The notes beneath the pieces were generated by a model. The model was not told the DNA's origin. It worked only from the letters and a program-made list of their open reading frames with translations, and ran no database searches. The translations under genes were made by a program, and so were the position numbers. Shown piece by piece: positions 31,101 through 42,723 of a DNA stretch of 53,433 nucleotides; the stretch's first letter is position 1; every line of letters starts with the position of its first letter. Source of the DNA: Prevotella sp. (GTDB taxonomy: Bacteria; Bacteroidota; Bacteroidia; Bacteroidales; Bacteroidaceae); assembly GCA_017471465.1 (NCBI GenBank), contig JAFUTI010000036.1:1-53433 (forward strand). The letters run 5' to 3'.

Positions 31101-32061
31101 TGTAGCCACTAGGAACACTTCCACTCCAACCCGTGCTCTTGCTCGTATCATAGCTGGCATTAGCAATAAATGAGGTAACATCTATAGGATTCTCTACAGA
31201 GGCATTGTCCATGTTCTGCTCAGCCAGCTCCTTCTCACGGGCAGCGATAGCCTCTTGTGCAGCTGTGATGGCAGCGTCCAAATCCGCCTTTGTACTGGCC
31301 GTGTTGTTGTAGACAGCTATCTGGTCGGTAACTGTAGCCCCAATCTTCTCAGCCTCGTCAAGAACCTCCTTCAGAGACATCGCCGTCTCGTAAACAGTCA
31401 GAGCAGTACCATATTCCTTGATAGCAGGCAGAACACTCTCGTCGATGGAAGCCTCCCAAGCGGCGTATGCTTCCTCCGACACGATCTTCCAATCGATACC
31501 AACACCCTCGGCATCTGCAGCCAGCAGGTACAGACGGGTGTCACTACCGTTCCAACCTAGGAACTTATCGGTTTCGTTGACCACGTTGGAAATACGCCAG
31601 CTATCGCCATTGGCAGTGAACTTCCAGAAACGGTCGGCACGGCCGTTGTTGTCAGTCCACACATCGTTCCAGCCTCCGGCAAAACAACTCAGATAGTTGC
31701 CGGCACCCTTCACGTCGCCCTTGATTTCTACGACGCCGTCACCCTTTTCAATGGCAGCATCGGTACGAGTGATTTGGACCTTAATACCCTTAACGGCCTC
31801 ACCGGCAGTAGCACCGTTGCCATCACCACCGGTTGCAAAAATCAAACTGGCACGTGTAGCCCAGTTATTACCATTGGTGTAGAACAAGTGAGTTGCCACG
31901 TTATAGAGGTAGATGTCGACTCCCTCTTGGTAGGTGGTGAACTCTGAAACTTCCGGTACAGCTGGGAAGGCAGGCTTCGTCCATACATTCCCGTCTACCG
32001 CGTTCGCATTAAGGCCAAAAAGCCACAACGCGCTCAAAACGAGTAGTTTAGAGATTTTCAT
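28174..32061 (-). CDS. Large secreted protein with three similar beta modules and T9SS-like tail
   Basis: 1295 residues with signal peptide (MKISKLLVLSALWLFGLNAN-A). Three modules of about 190-230 residues lie at about 293-483, 639-864 and 1027-1239. Each opens with an Asn-Pro/Asn-Ala strand and G-W, holds a segment like DQYQDVTGL-DGVYAVGVQGY / EISVQGFYRYG / EVSVQGFYRFG, and closes with R-(I/L)-G-(L/V)-K followed by W-D-N-(W/F)-x-L-x-Y. This looks like a carbohydrate-binding or galactose-binding-like jelly roll. They are separated by helical linkers rich in Ala, Glu and Lys (about 200-285, 500-630, 870-1015). An N-terminal domain (30-200) is distinct. The C-terminus (FFGLNGARINKPTKGVAIMR ... 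KVIIK) is sorting-domain-like. No catalytic motif is seen. It is monocistronic. Confidence 0.75.
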   Translation of the reverse strand: MKISKLLVLSALWLFGLNANAVDGNVWTKPAFPAVPEVSEFTTYQEGVDIYLYNVATHLFYTNGNNWATRASLIFATGGDGNGATAGEAVKGIKVQITRTDAAIEKGDGVVEIKGDVKGAGNYLSCFAGGWNDVWTDNNGRADRFWKFTANGDSWRISNVVNETDKFLGWNGSDTRLYLLAADAEGVGIDWKIVSEEAYAAWEASIDESVLPAIKEYGTALTVYETAMSLKEVLDEAEKIGATVTDQIAVYNNTASTKADLDAAITAAQEAIAAREKELAEQNMDNASVENPIDVTSFIANASYDTSKSTGWSGSVPSGYSYTAPEQYEGSYTAANPFDQYQDVTGLKDGVYAVGVQGYAREGSTQQAYQQWVNGTKNEATLYATSGGETLSVPLMNIFEGSTSEKFGVGTEYGPSGTADAGQSNYVPNNMQAAATYFDNGRYKNELFTEATGGSIRIGLKQPSVVGMRWTMWDNWTLVFYGKGADAYQLWNDKALASYVMTPGEGVLFTQKYVDDINAAVTGKTASNKADVLANIAAAATALEAYNENLTLWNQWSTQVDEAMKTYKANSDAPIDEEIKLALLDYIESEEGFTCRADELKAALNLDNDGLKAEMEKLKKLVDDFEDAVKNQVKPGDDVTNLLKNPNFDDGQGAEYGWTGWHNTTNSMPTTGGTADNKTAEAWSAKSFDLYQEIENAPVGIYEISVQGFYRYGRDDAAWNHYQSQDVEYVKKESAPVYVYLNDKRTPFKNIYDEESQSMDFYVTMAEVDEEGTPKIDGATNVYAWKDIPYSVQNVTQAAPEKFYPNGMASAALCFSAGLYTQKATSLVAKKGDALRLGVKGSTQQPDQSDCWVIWDNFKLTYKGKATEDVQPVLEEAITDAQKMLIDPETQETKPIGKDAYEILMNAISEAQAALNSGDGTLMFDKLAALVSINVDASAAKFDSLKTAYTAFESAIEEARYADADTKPADATIAEAWSLQEEIQNGMLNRTLTDADADRLMEEMAVMTKKLHIPAAMATATDANPTNATKIITNPDYDSANNNGWTISGATPGFGSGLIEVFNTNFDEYQDLELPEGTYEVSVQGFYRFGDGLRDDSTYVQAPTENNNLLLYVTVGENTVSVPMPRLAQDGKEEHTSFTKTDDGKAFVAGDDLETADRWQWMWIGTPEADADSLSATGIRMANGLVTASTLFENGKFTGTSIIFKVGADGKARIGLKKEVQEANNWCLWDNWTLTYYGANSTKEPTGIVSTVASAAKTEFFGLNGARINKPTKGVAIMRQTLSDGTVKTTKVIIK

Positions 32062-32155
32062 AAGCTTTAAGTTTTAGATAATAAAGTAGTATATAAAAGA
32101 TGTTAGTATCAGCTATTGGCTACGTTTTTTGATATAGCAACTCTAAATTTTGGGG

Positions 32156-32163
32156 CAAAGATA
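32156..32163 (-). promoter_or_regulatory. -7 promoter element of the 1295-residue protein gene
   Basis: The minus strand reads TATCTTTG (32163 to 32156), 95 bp before the ATG, in very AT-rich DNA. Exact TAnnTTTG match; no clear -33. Confidence 0.6.
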
Positions 32164-32239
32164 ATAAAAAATTTAATAACTTATACTTTTTTTCTAAAAA
32201 AAATTTCGTTTAAGTGTGATTTTAACAATTATCGCCATA

Positions 32240-34162
32240 TCAGAACTCCAGAACCAGGCTCTGGCGAGGCTTCATTTCTATGTTGCTTTTCAGGTCGTAG
32301 TAGCGGCCGGTGAGCACGTCGCGGGCGCGTGCTGCCTCGCCGACGACCTCCTTATAGCGCGCCACCTCCATCGTGGCCGCCTTCGTCGTGCCGTTAAGGA
32401 CGGTGAGCACCGTGCGTCCCTCCAGACGGCGGGCAACGACATAGACCCCACCGTAGGGAATGAACTGCGTCTGGCGCCCCTGTGTGATGACCTTGTTACC
32501 CTGTCGCCAGTGGAGCAGACGGCTGAGCCACTGGAACATCTGCTGCTCCTGACGGGTGCGTCCCTCACGGGTGAAGGCGTTACGGCTGTCGCCGGGGAAT
32601 CCGCCGGGGAAGTCACGACGCACGTTACCGTCGGTCACCTCCTTCGTGCCGTTCATCAGAATCTCCGTGCCGTAGTACAGCTGCGGTATGCGGCGCACGG
32701 TGAGCAGCAGTGCCAGGGCCTGCTTCAGCATCAGCGTGTCGTGGCCGTTCTTCAGGAAGCGGTCGGTATCGTGGTTGTCGATAAAGGCCATGACACTCGA
32801 CGGGTTGGGATAGAGGTAGTCGTAGACAAACGAGTTGTAGAGCAGGTTCAGACCGGCAAACCAGCCGTCGGTCTCTTCGGTGGCCGCGCGGTTGATGCGG
32901 TCGTAGAACGCGAAGTCCATGACGGTCTTGAGGTAGGAGTTATGGTCGGAGAGCTTCGAATCCTTCTGCCAGGCGGCAGTATAGGCCGGCTCGGTGACCC
33001 AGGTCTCGCCGACGGTGTTGAAGTTGGGATATTCCTCGTCGAGCTCTTTCATCCACTGGGCCATCGCGTCGGCGTAGGCGTATGGATAGGTGTCCATGCG
33101 GATGCCGTCGATACCCACGGTCTCTATCCACCACTTGGAGTTCTGGATGAGGTAGCGCATGAGGTGCGGGTTGTGCTGGTTCAGGTCGGGCATCGTCGGC
33201 ACAAACCAGCCCTCGACGGTCTCGCGCCGGTCGACCTGCGAGGCGTAGGGGTCGACGACGGGTGTCAGCTTGTAGGATGTCTGCAGGAAGCTGGTCCCCT
33301 CAGCCTTGGAAGTACCCTTCGACTCCTTGAGCCATTCCGGCAGGTTCAGCCAGTCTTTAGCCGGCGGATCCAACGTCCAGGGATGCTCAAAGCCGCTGTG
33401 GTTGAAGATCATGTCCATCACCACCTTCAACCCCTTCCGGTGAGCCTCGTCCACCAGGCGCCGGTAGTCGTCGTTGGTGCCGAAGCGCGGGTCGACGCGG
33501 TAGTAGTTGGTCGTGGCATAGCCATGATAGGTAGAGAAGCCGCGCTCGTCGTCGGGCGAGTCGTTCTCGAGGACGGGCGTCAGCCACAGGGCCGTCACGC
33601 CGAGGTCGCAGAAATAGTCCAGATGTTCACGGATGCCGTTCAGGTCGCCGCCATGACGCAGCGAGGGCTGTGTGCGGTCTTCCTTATAGGGGCGCATGCC
33701 CGCCACCTGCGGGTTGTGACCTGCGCCCTGGGCAAAGCGGTCGGGCATGAGCATATAGAGCACATCGGCATTAGTAAATCCCTGCCGCTTGTCGCCCGAC
33801 ATCTCGCGGGCCTTCAGCACGTATTTGACTTTTAACTTCTCACTTTTAACTATTAACTTCTCACTTTTAACTATGAACTCCAGCGTCATCGTGCCGGGCT
33901 GAGCGTCACGCACGTTCAGGTAGACGAGCAGGTAGTTAGGCGAGTCAAGGCGCACGATGCTGTCGACGGTGACGCCGGCATAGTCCGTCGTCACGCTCTG
34001 CACGTCGCGGATGCCTTTTCCATAGACCATCAGCTGCACCGTCGGGTTCTTCATACCCACATACCAGTCGGTGGGTTCAATACGGTTAATTTTCACTTTT
34101 GCTGCACTCATTGTTAACATCAGTGCCATAAAGGCGGTTAATAGTAACAGTTTCTTCTTCAT
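32240..34162 (-). CDS. susA: GH13 neopullulanase/alpha-amylase, SusA type (periplasmic)
   Basis: 640 residues, signal peptide without lipobox, hence periplasmic. It hydrolyses alpha-1,4 (and pullulan) linkages of imported maltodextrins. It has an N-terminal beta domain (about 22-118), then the GH13 barrel with nucleophile Asp357 (GIDGIRMDTYP), acid/base Glu386 (VGETW) and transition-state Asp465 (IDNHDTD). The C-terminal beta domain ends in LVLEF. Length and layout match Bacteroides SusA. Residues about 97-113 (VKSEKLIVKSEKLKVK) are a tandem repeat encoded by two identical 21-bp units in the N-terminal domain. It is the last gene of the malQ-susB-pulA-susA operon, 4 nt after pulA. Confidence 0.94.
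   Translation of the reverse strand: MKKKLLLLTAFMALMLTMSAAKVKINRIEPTDWYVGMKNPTVQLMVYGKGIRDVQSVTTDYAGVTVDSIVRLDSPNYLLVYLNVRDAQPGTMTLEFIVKSEKLIVKSEKLKVKYVLKAREMSGDKRQGFTNADVLYMLMPDRFAQGAGHNPQVAGMRPYKEDRTQPSLRHGGDLNGIREHLDYFCDLGVTALWLTPVLENDSPDDERGFSTYHGYATTNYYRVDPRFGTNDDYRRLVDEAHRKGLKVVMDMIFNHSGFEHPWTLDPPAKDWLNLPEWLKESKGTSKAEGTSFLQTSYKLTPVVDPYASQVDRRETVEGWFVPTMPDLNQHNPHLMRYLIQNSKWWIETVGIDGIRMDTYPYAYADAMAQWMKELDEEYPNFNTVGETWVTEPAYTAAWQKDSKLSDHNSYLKTVMDFAFYDRINRAATEETDGWFAGLNLLYNSFVYDYLYPNPSSVMAFIDNHDTDRFLKNGHDTLMLKQALALLLTVRRIPQLYYGTEILMNGTKEVTDGNVRRDFPGGFPGDSRNAFTREGRTRQEQQMFQWLSRLLHWRQGNKVITQGRQTQFIPYGGVYVVARRLEGRTVLTVLNGTTKAATMEVARYKEVVGEAARARDVLTGRYYDLKSNIEMKPRQSLVLEF
33833..33874. repeat. 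Two identical 21-bp tandem units inside susA
   Basis: Two perfect copies at 33833-33853 and 33854-33874; each begins TAACTTCTCACTTTTAACTA on the plus strand. A partial third copy precedes them. The AT-rich composition differs sharply from the rest of susA. In frame, each unit adds seven residues of the VKSEKLI type. Confidence 0.9.
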
Positions 34163-34166
34163 AATC

Positions 34167-36092
34167 TTAATCGTGTAAAATTAAAGCCGACTGCGGACTG
34201 ACCGTCGTGCGACGGCCGAAAATCTTACTGGTGGACTGTTCGTCGATCGTGCCGTCCTTGCAGACGACGGTGTACATGCCCTTGGGAATGGCGACGGTGG
34301 CCTCAGCGCGGTTGGCGTTGAGGATGACGATGATGTTGCGCCAGTCGTCGCGACCGGCATAGTCCTTCAGACGGAAGGCTACCACACCCTTGGGGGCATC
34401 AAGGAACTCCAGGTGCTTACGCACGAGATGGGCGTCGCCGAGGCGGAAGGCGGGATGGTGCTTCCTCAGGGCGATGAGGTCGCGGTAGTACTTAAAGACC
34501 TGCGGGTATTTGTCTTTATTCGTCCAGTCGAGCTGGTTGATGCTGTCGGGCGACTTAAAGGAGTTGTGGACGCCCTGCTTCGTGCGCAGCAGCTCCTCGC
34601 CGCTGAGCATGAAGGGGACACCTTGGGAGGTGAAGACGGCGGTCTGCGCCAGCAGGTCGAGGCGGATGAGCTCAGCTTCGGTGATACCGAGAACAGAGGC
34701 ACGGAGGCGGTCGGCGAGGCACATATCGTCGTGACAGGAGACGTAGGAGAGCATCTGGGTAGGCTCTGTGGCCCAGGGCGCCGTGCTGTAGTTGACCTTC
34801 GCCATGTCCACCTGCGGGTGACTGATGCAGCCGACGATGCCGAACTTAAGACTCTCCTCACAGTCGGGAGCGCCCCCGAGCCAGCCGGGTTTGGTGTCGT
34901 CGCTGAAAGGTCCGCGGAGGGCGTCACGGAGTTCGTCGCTGAAAGCGGCGATGCCAGGCATCTGGGCGATGTTGGCCTTCATGCCAAGCAGCTCCGTGGG
35001 CAGTGCGCACGCTCCTGCGCTCCAGCCCTCGCCGTAGATAATGATGGAAGGGTCGAGCTTTGAGAGTTCCTGTCGTATCTGGTTCATCGTCTCGATGTCG
35101 TGACAGCCCATGAGGTCGAAGCGGAAGCCGTCGACGCGGTACTCTTTGTACCAATGTTTCACCGACTCTATCATAAAGCGGCGCATCATCGGCTGCTCCG
35201 AGGCCGTCTCGTTGCCGCAGCCGGAGCCATTGCTGTAGCCCGAAGGCGATCCGTCGGGAGTGGTGGCTGTCTTGCGGTAGAAATAGTCGGGATAGGTCAG
35301 CTGGAAATTGCTGTGGTCGATGTCGTAGGTGTGGTTGTAGACGACGTCGAGGATGACGGCGATGCCGGCCTGGTGAAGGGCCTGCACCATCTGCTTGAAC
35401 TCACGGATGCGGCAGACGGGGTCGTAGGGGTCGGTAGAGTAAGAACCCTCTGGCACGTTGTAGTTCACGGGGTCGTAGCCCCAGTTGTACTGTGGTTCGC
35501 CGAGACGAGTCTCATCCACAGAGCCATAGTCGTAGCTCGGCAGGATATGGACGGCATTGACACCGAGCTCCTTCAGGTGGTCGATGGCCCACGGCTCCGT
35601 CAGCGCCAGGAACTTGCCAGGGTAACGGGCGTCGGGACGGGCGACAGAGAAGTCGCGGTGGTGAAGCTCGTAGACGACGAGGTCGGCAGGCGACTTGACG
35701 ACAGGGTGCTGGTCGCAGCACCAGTCGTCGGGGAAAGTCTTCTCCTCGTCGATGATGGCACCGCGCCGTCCGTTGACGCCGACGGCCTTGGCAAAGACGC
35801 CCGGCGTCTCACCCCGTCCGATGTCGAACGTGTAGAACTGGTTCATCAGGTCGCCTTTGACGGTGGCTGTCCAGATGTCGCCCGATCGCTTCATCGTAGC
35901 CGTCTTCACGGCCCTACCCCCTATACCTTGTTTATAGATACGCACCTTGGGAGCCTTGCCCGTAGCGGGTGCAAAGAGCTGAAACGTCGTCTGGTGCGGC
36001 GTGTACTCCATCTCATTGAAGTCAAAGTCTTGTGCCTGTGCGGTCTGGACCGTCAGCACCGACAGCAGTCCTGCTATCATCAGTGTCTTCAT
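34167..36092 (-). CDS. pulA: Type I pullulanase (GH13), periplasmic
   Basis: 641 residues from the ATG at 36092, one base after the susB stop; a TTG four codons upstream lies inside susB and is rejected. Signal peptide MKTLMIAGLLSVLTVQTAQA, no lipobox. The type I pullulanase signature YNWGYDP is at 202-208. GH13 catalytic residues are Asp326 (DGFRFDLMG), Glu355 (YGEGW) and Asp455 (SCHDD). An N-terminal CBM48-like region (about 30-115) precedes the barrel. It cleaves alpha-1,6 branch points in imported starch oligosaccharides, complementing SusA and SusB. It lacks the N-terminal CBM41 often found in larger pullulanases. Confidence 0.95.
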   Translation of the reverse strand: MKTLMIAGLLSVLTVQTAQAQDFDFNEMEYTPHQTTFQLFAPATGKAPKVRIYKQGIGGRAVKTATMKRSGDIWTATVKGDLMNQFYTFDIGRGETPGVFAKAVGVNGRRGAIIDEEKTFPDDWCCDQHPVVKSPADLVVYELHHRDFSVARPDARYPGKFLALTEPWAIDHLKELGVNAVHILPSYDYGSVDETRLGEPQYNWGYDPVNYNVPEGSYSTDPYDPVCRIREFKQMVQALHQAGIAVILDVVYNHTYDIDHSNFQLTYPDYFYRKTATTPDGSPSGYSNGSGCGNETASEQPMMRRFMIESVKHWYKEYRVDGFRFDLMGCHDIETMNQIRQELSKLDPSIIIYGEGWSAGACALPTELLGMKANIAQMPGIAAFSDELRDALRGPFSDDTKPGWLGGAPDCEESLKFGIVGCISHPQVDMAKVNYSTAPWATEPTQMLSYVSCHDDMCLADRLRASVLGITEAELIRLDLLAQTAVFTSQGVPFMLSGEELLRTKQGVHNSFKSPDSINQLDWTNKDKYPQVFKYYRDLIALRKHHPAFRLGDAHLVRKHLEFLDAPKGVVAFRLKDYAGRDDWRNIIVILNANRAEATVAIPKGMYTVVCKDGTIDEQSTSKIFGRRTTVSPQSALILHD

Positions 36093-36093
36093 A

Positions 36094-40762
<4,669 letters not shown>

Positions 40763-40786
40763 TTCTTAGCTGTTTTTAGTTTTTTG

Positions 40787-40794
40787 CAAAGATA
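40787..40794 (-). promoter_or_regulatory. -7 promoter element of the malQ-susB-pulA-susA operon
   Basis: The minus strand reads TATCTTTG (40794 to 40787), 25 bp before the ATG, identical to the -7 of susC. No -33 TTTG at usual spacing, fitting a promoter that needs an activator. It immediately follows the T-run of the upstream terminator. Confidence 0.75.
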
Positions 40795-40796
40795 GT

Positions 40797-40831
40797 AAAA
40801 AAACAACCCGCTGACTCACTGCCAGCGGGTT
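40797..40831 (-). terminator. Intrinsic terminator after the MFS transporter gene
   Basis: On the minus strand AACCCGCTG pairs with CAGCGGGTT (9-bp perfect stem, 9-nt loop), followed by GTTTTTTT. It ends the lacI-GxxExxY-MFS unit 34 bp after the MFS stop. Confidence 0.9.
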
Positions 40832-40847
40832 ATTGAGTAATTATTCT

Positions 40848-40863
40848 GTGCAAACGATTGCAT
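40848..40863. promoter_or_regulatory. Near-palindromic LacI-family operator upstream of malQ
   Basis: GTGCAAACGATTGCAT matches the perfect operator at 43840-43855 (GTGCAAACGTTTGCAC) in 14 of 16 positions. Its centre (40855.5) is 61.5 bp upstream of the first base of the malQ -7 box. It lies just beyond the end of the MFS gene. Confidence 0.75.
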
Positions 40864-40864
40864 C

Positions 40865-42166
40865 TTATTTCTTGTCCTTGATGCCGAAGACGCAGAGCGA
40901 ACCGATGATGAAACTGACACCGGCAACAAGCATCATCGACGACTGATGGCTGCCCACCAACGACAAGATGGTACCGCCACAGAGCGCAGCGACAATCTGC
41001 GGCACGCAGATCGTCCCGTTAAACAATCCGAGATAAGCGCCCATGTGACCATAGCCCTGCAGGGCGTTGGTGACAAAGGTGAACGGCATGGCCAGCATGG
41101 CTGCCCAGCCGCAGCCGATGAGCAGGAAGGGCAGGATCTGACCATACATATCAGGGATATACGGGATGAGCAGGAAGCCCAGACCGCCCAAGACGAGGCT
41201 GACGGTGTAGGCCATCTTCGTATTCTTAAACCGCGGCAGCAGCGTTGCCCAGGCTACGGAGCCCAAAGCCTGGATGGCATAGAGCACCCCCGTCCAGTTG
41301 GCCGCTTCCTGATAATCGGTGGTCGTCGGATCGATGGTACCCCAGACGGTCTCGGAGACGGCGTCGACGACGTAGGTCCACATATAGAGCATGCCCGCCC
41401 AACAGAAGAACTGCACCAGTCCCACTCGCCAGAATGTCGACGGTGCGTTCTTCAGCAAGGTAAACCAGTTGGCACTCTCCTCCTGCTCTTCGCCCACGGG
41501 ATTATACTCACGGTATTGCTGCGGGTTCCACTCCCTGACCTTCGCCACGGTGTAGATAACGCAGAGGATAAGGATGGCAGCACCGACATAGAACGACCAG
41601 ATGACCGAGTCGGGGACGACACCCTCCGGTGCGACATTGCTCAGACCTATCCACGTGAAGACAAAGGGGAACATGAAGCCCACCACACTGCCGGCATTGC
41701 AGAGGAACGACTGGATTGAGTAGGCCTTGGCCTTCTGACGCTCGTTGACCATGTCGCCGACGAGCATCTTAAACGGCTGCATGGCCATGTTGATGCTGGT
41801 GTCGAGCAGCATCAGGGCGACAAGACCGAAGATAAGGGCCGTGCCGACAGCCATGCCGAACGAGCCCGCATTAGGCAGCAGACACATGACGGCCACCGCC
41901 ACGGCTGCTCCGATGAACAGGTAGGGGATGCGGCGTCCGAAGCGCGTCCACGTCTTGTCGCTGAGCGTACCGACAACCGGCTGCACGAGGATGCCCATCA
42001 ACGGGGGGAGTATCCAGAAGAACGACAACGAGTGGGGGTCGGCTCCCAAGGTGCGGAAGATGCGTGAGATGTTAGCACTCTGCAAGGCATACGCTATCTG
42101 TACGCCAAAGAATCCGAAGCTCAGGTTCCAGAGCTTCCAAAACGACAAATCAGGTTTCTGTTTCAT
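40865..42166 (-). CDS. MFS sugar transporter (SLC45/GPH-like, probable maltose porter)
   Basis: 433 residues with about 12 membrane helices. It carries the loop motif GTLSDKTWTRFGRRIPYLFIG (MFS motif between helices 2 and 3: G-x-x-S-D-x-x-x-x-x-x-G-R-R) and an early FWKLWNLSFGFFGVQIAYAL helix, the pattern of the SLC45-like sugar:cation symporters found in Bacteroidetes and Caulobacter. Placed with malQ and susB, it probably imports maltose or glucose from periplasm to cytoplasm; the exact sugar is inferred. There is no own promoter in the 50 bp upstream, so it may be co-transcribed with lacI and the GxxExxY gene. A direct copy of AACGACAACT sits just upstream of its start (42169-42178). Confidence 0.9.
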   Translation of the reverse strand: MKQKPDLSFWKLWNLSFGFFGVQIAYALQSANISRIFRTLGADPHSLSFFWILPPLMGILVQPVVGTLSDKTWTRFGRRIPYLFIGAAVAVAVMCLLPNAGSFGMAVGTALIFGLVALMLLDTSINMAMQPFKMLVGDMVNERQKAKAYSIQSFLCNAGSVVGFMFPFVFTWIGLSNVAPEGVVPDSVIWSFYVGAAILILCVIYTVAKVREWNPQQYREYNPVGEEQEESANWFTLLKNAPSTFWRVGLVQFFCWAGMLYMWTYVVDAVSETVWGTIDPTTTDYQEAANWTGVLYAIQALGSVAWATLLPRFKNTKMAYTVSLVLGGLGFLLIPYIPDMYGQILPFLLIGCGWAAMLAMPFTFVTNALQGYGHMGAYLGLFNGTICVPQIVAALCGGTILSLVGSHQSSMMLVAGVSFIIGSLCVFGIKDKK

Positions 42167-42190
42167 AACGACAACTATTATTTTTTATTT

Positions 42191-42220
42191 AACGACAACT
42201 TAGACAACTGGGACAACTTT
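42191..42220. repeat. Left inverted repeat bracketing the GxxExxY gene
   Basis: Reads AACGACAACTTAGACAAC then TGGGACAACTTT: three GACAAC units spaced by about 10 bp. It pairs with 42686-42714 in inverted orientation (24 of 29 positions). It abuts the stop codon of the gene. Confidence 0.75.
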
Positions 42221-42652
42221 TTATAGGAATTGCTTGACTTTACCATCAGTGCCAACGATTTCATTGGTTTCTTTATCAAGAAAATAGCGTTCAATAGTTG
42301 CGAACTTAGGCGTAAAGTTTACCAGAATACCACAAACACATCCTAACAACCGCATATAGTTGAATAACTGTGCCCGATGATTGCTTGTCAACTCAGCAAC
42401 AGCCTTGCATTCCACAATAATGTCATCTTTACACAAGAAGTCTACACGATACACAGCCGACATCTCCCTGCCATGGTAAGTAGGATGAAACGATAATTCC
42501 CGCTGGAACGGAATATGGCTTTCTTCCAACTGCATCTGAAATCCTTCCTGGTAGCAATACTCATTCAGCCCTGCCCCTAACTCTTTATGGACTTCATGCA
42601 AAGCCCCTACCACATCAAATATATGTCTTTTATTACTCTCAATATCTATCAT
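42221..42652 (-). CDS. GxxExxY-family protein (PD-(D/E)XK-like)
   Basis: 143 residues. It carries the family-naming motif GLNEYCY (28-34) and a PD-(D/E)XK-type nuclease core: Asp71 (YRVDFL), Glu81-Cys-Lys83 (IVECKAV) and Gln95 (RAQLFNYM). GxxExxY proteins are widespread in Bacteroidetes and other phyla; their function is not established, and a DNA-related role is inferred from the fold. It sits between lacI and the MFS gene with no obvious link to starch use, and is bracketed by inverted GACAAC repeats. Its composition is more AT-rich than its neighbours. It looks like an inserted cassette. Confidence 0.9.
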   Translation of the reverse strand: MIDIESNKRHIFDVVGALHEVHKELGAGLNEYCYQEGFQMQLEESHIPFQRELSFHPTYHGREMSAVYRVDFLCKDDIIVECKAVAELTSNHRAQLFNYMRLLGCVCGILVNFTPKFATIERYFLDKETNEIVGTDGKVKQFL

Positions 42653-42685
42653 TACAAAATCTCTTATTTATTCTTGTTGCCAAAG

Positions 42686-42714
42686 AAATTGTCAAGGTTG
42701 TCAAAGTTGTCGTT
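42686..42714. repeat. Right inverted repeat bracketing the GxxExxY gene
   Basis: The minus strand reads AACGACAACTTTGACAAC then CTTGACAATTT. It is the inverted partner of 42191-42220. The outer end lies 9 bp from the lacI stop codon. Confidence 0.75.
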
Positions 42715-42723
42715 TATCAAGAC

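Noticed and set aside
32216-33835. 539-codon ORF antisense to susA
   Set aside because: Same effect: GC-rich third positions in susA keep the opposite strand open. The translated protein is low in recognisable motifs.
42167-42220. Target-site duplication around the GxxExxY cassette
   Set aside because: Flanks outside the two inverted repeats (TATTT left, TATCA right) do not match convincingly, so insertion by a classical transposase is not shown.
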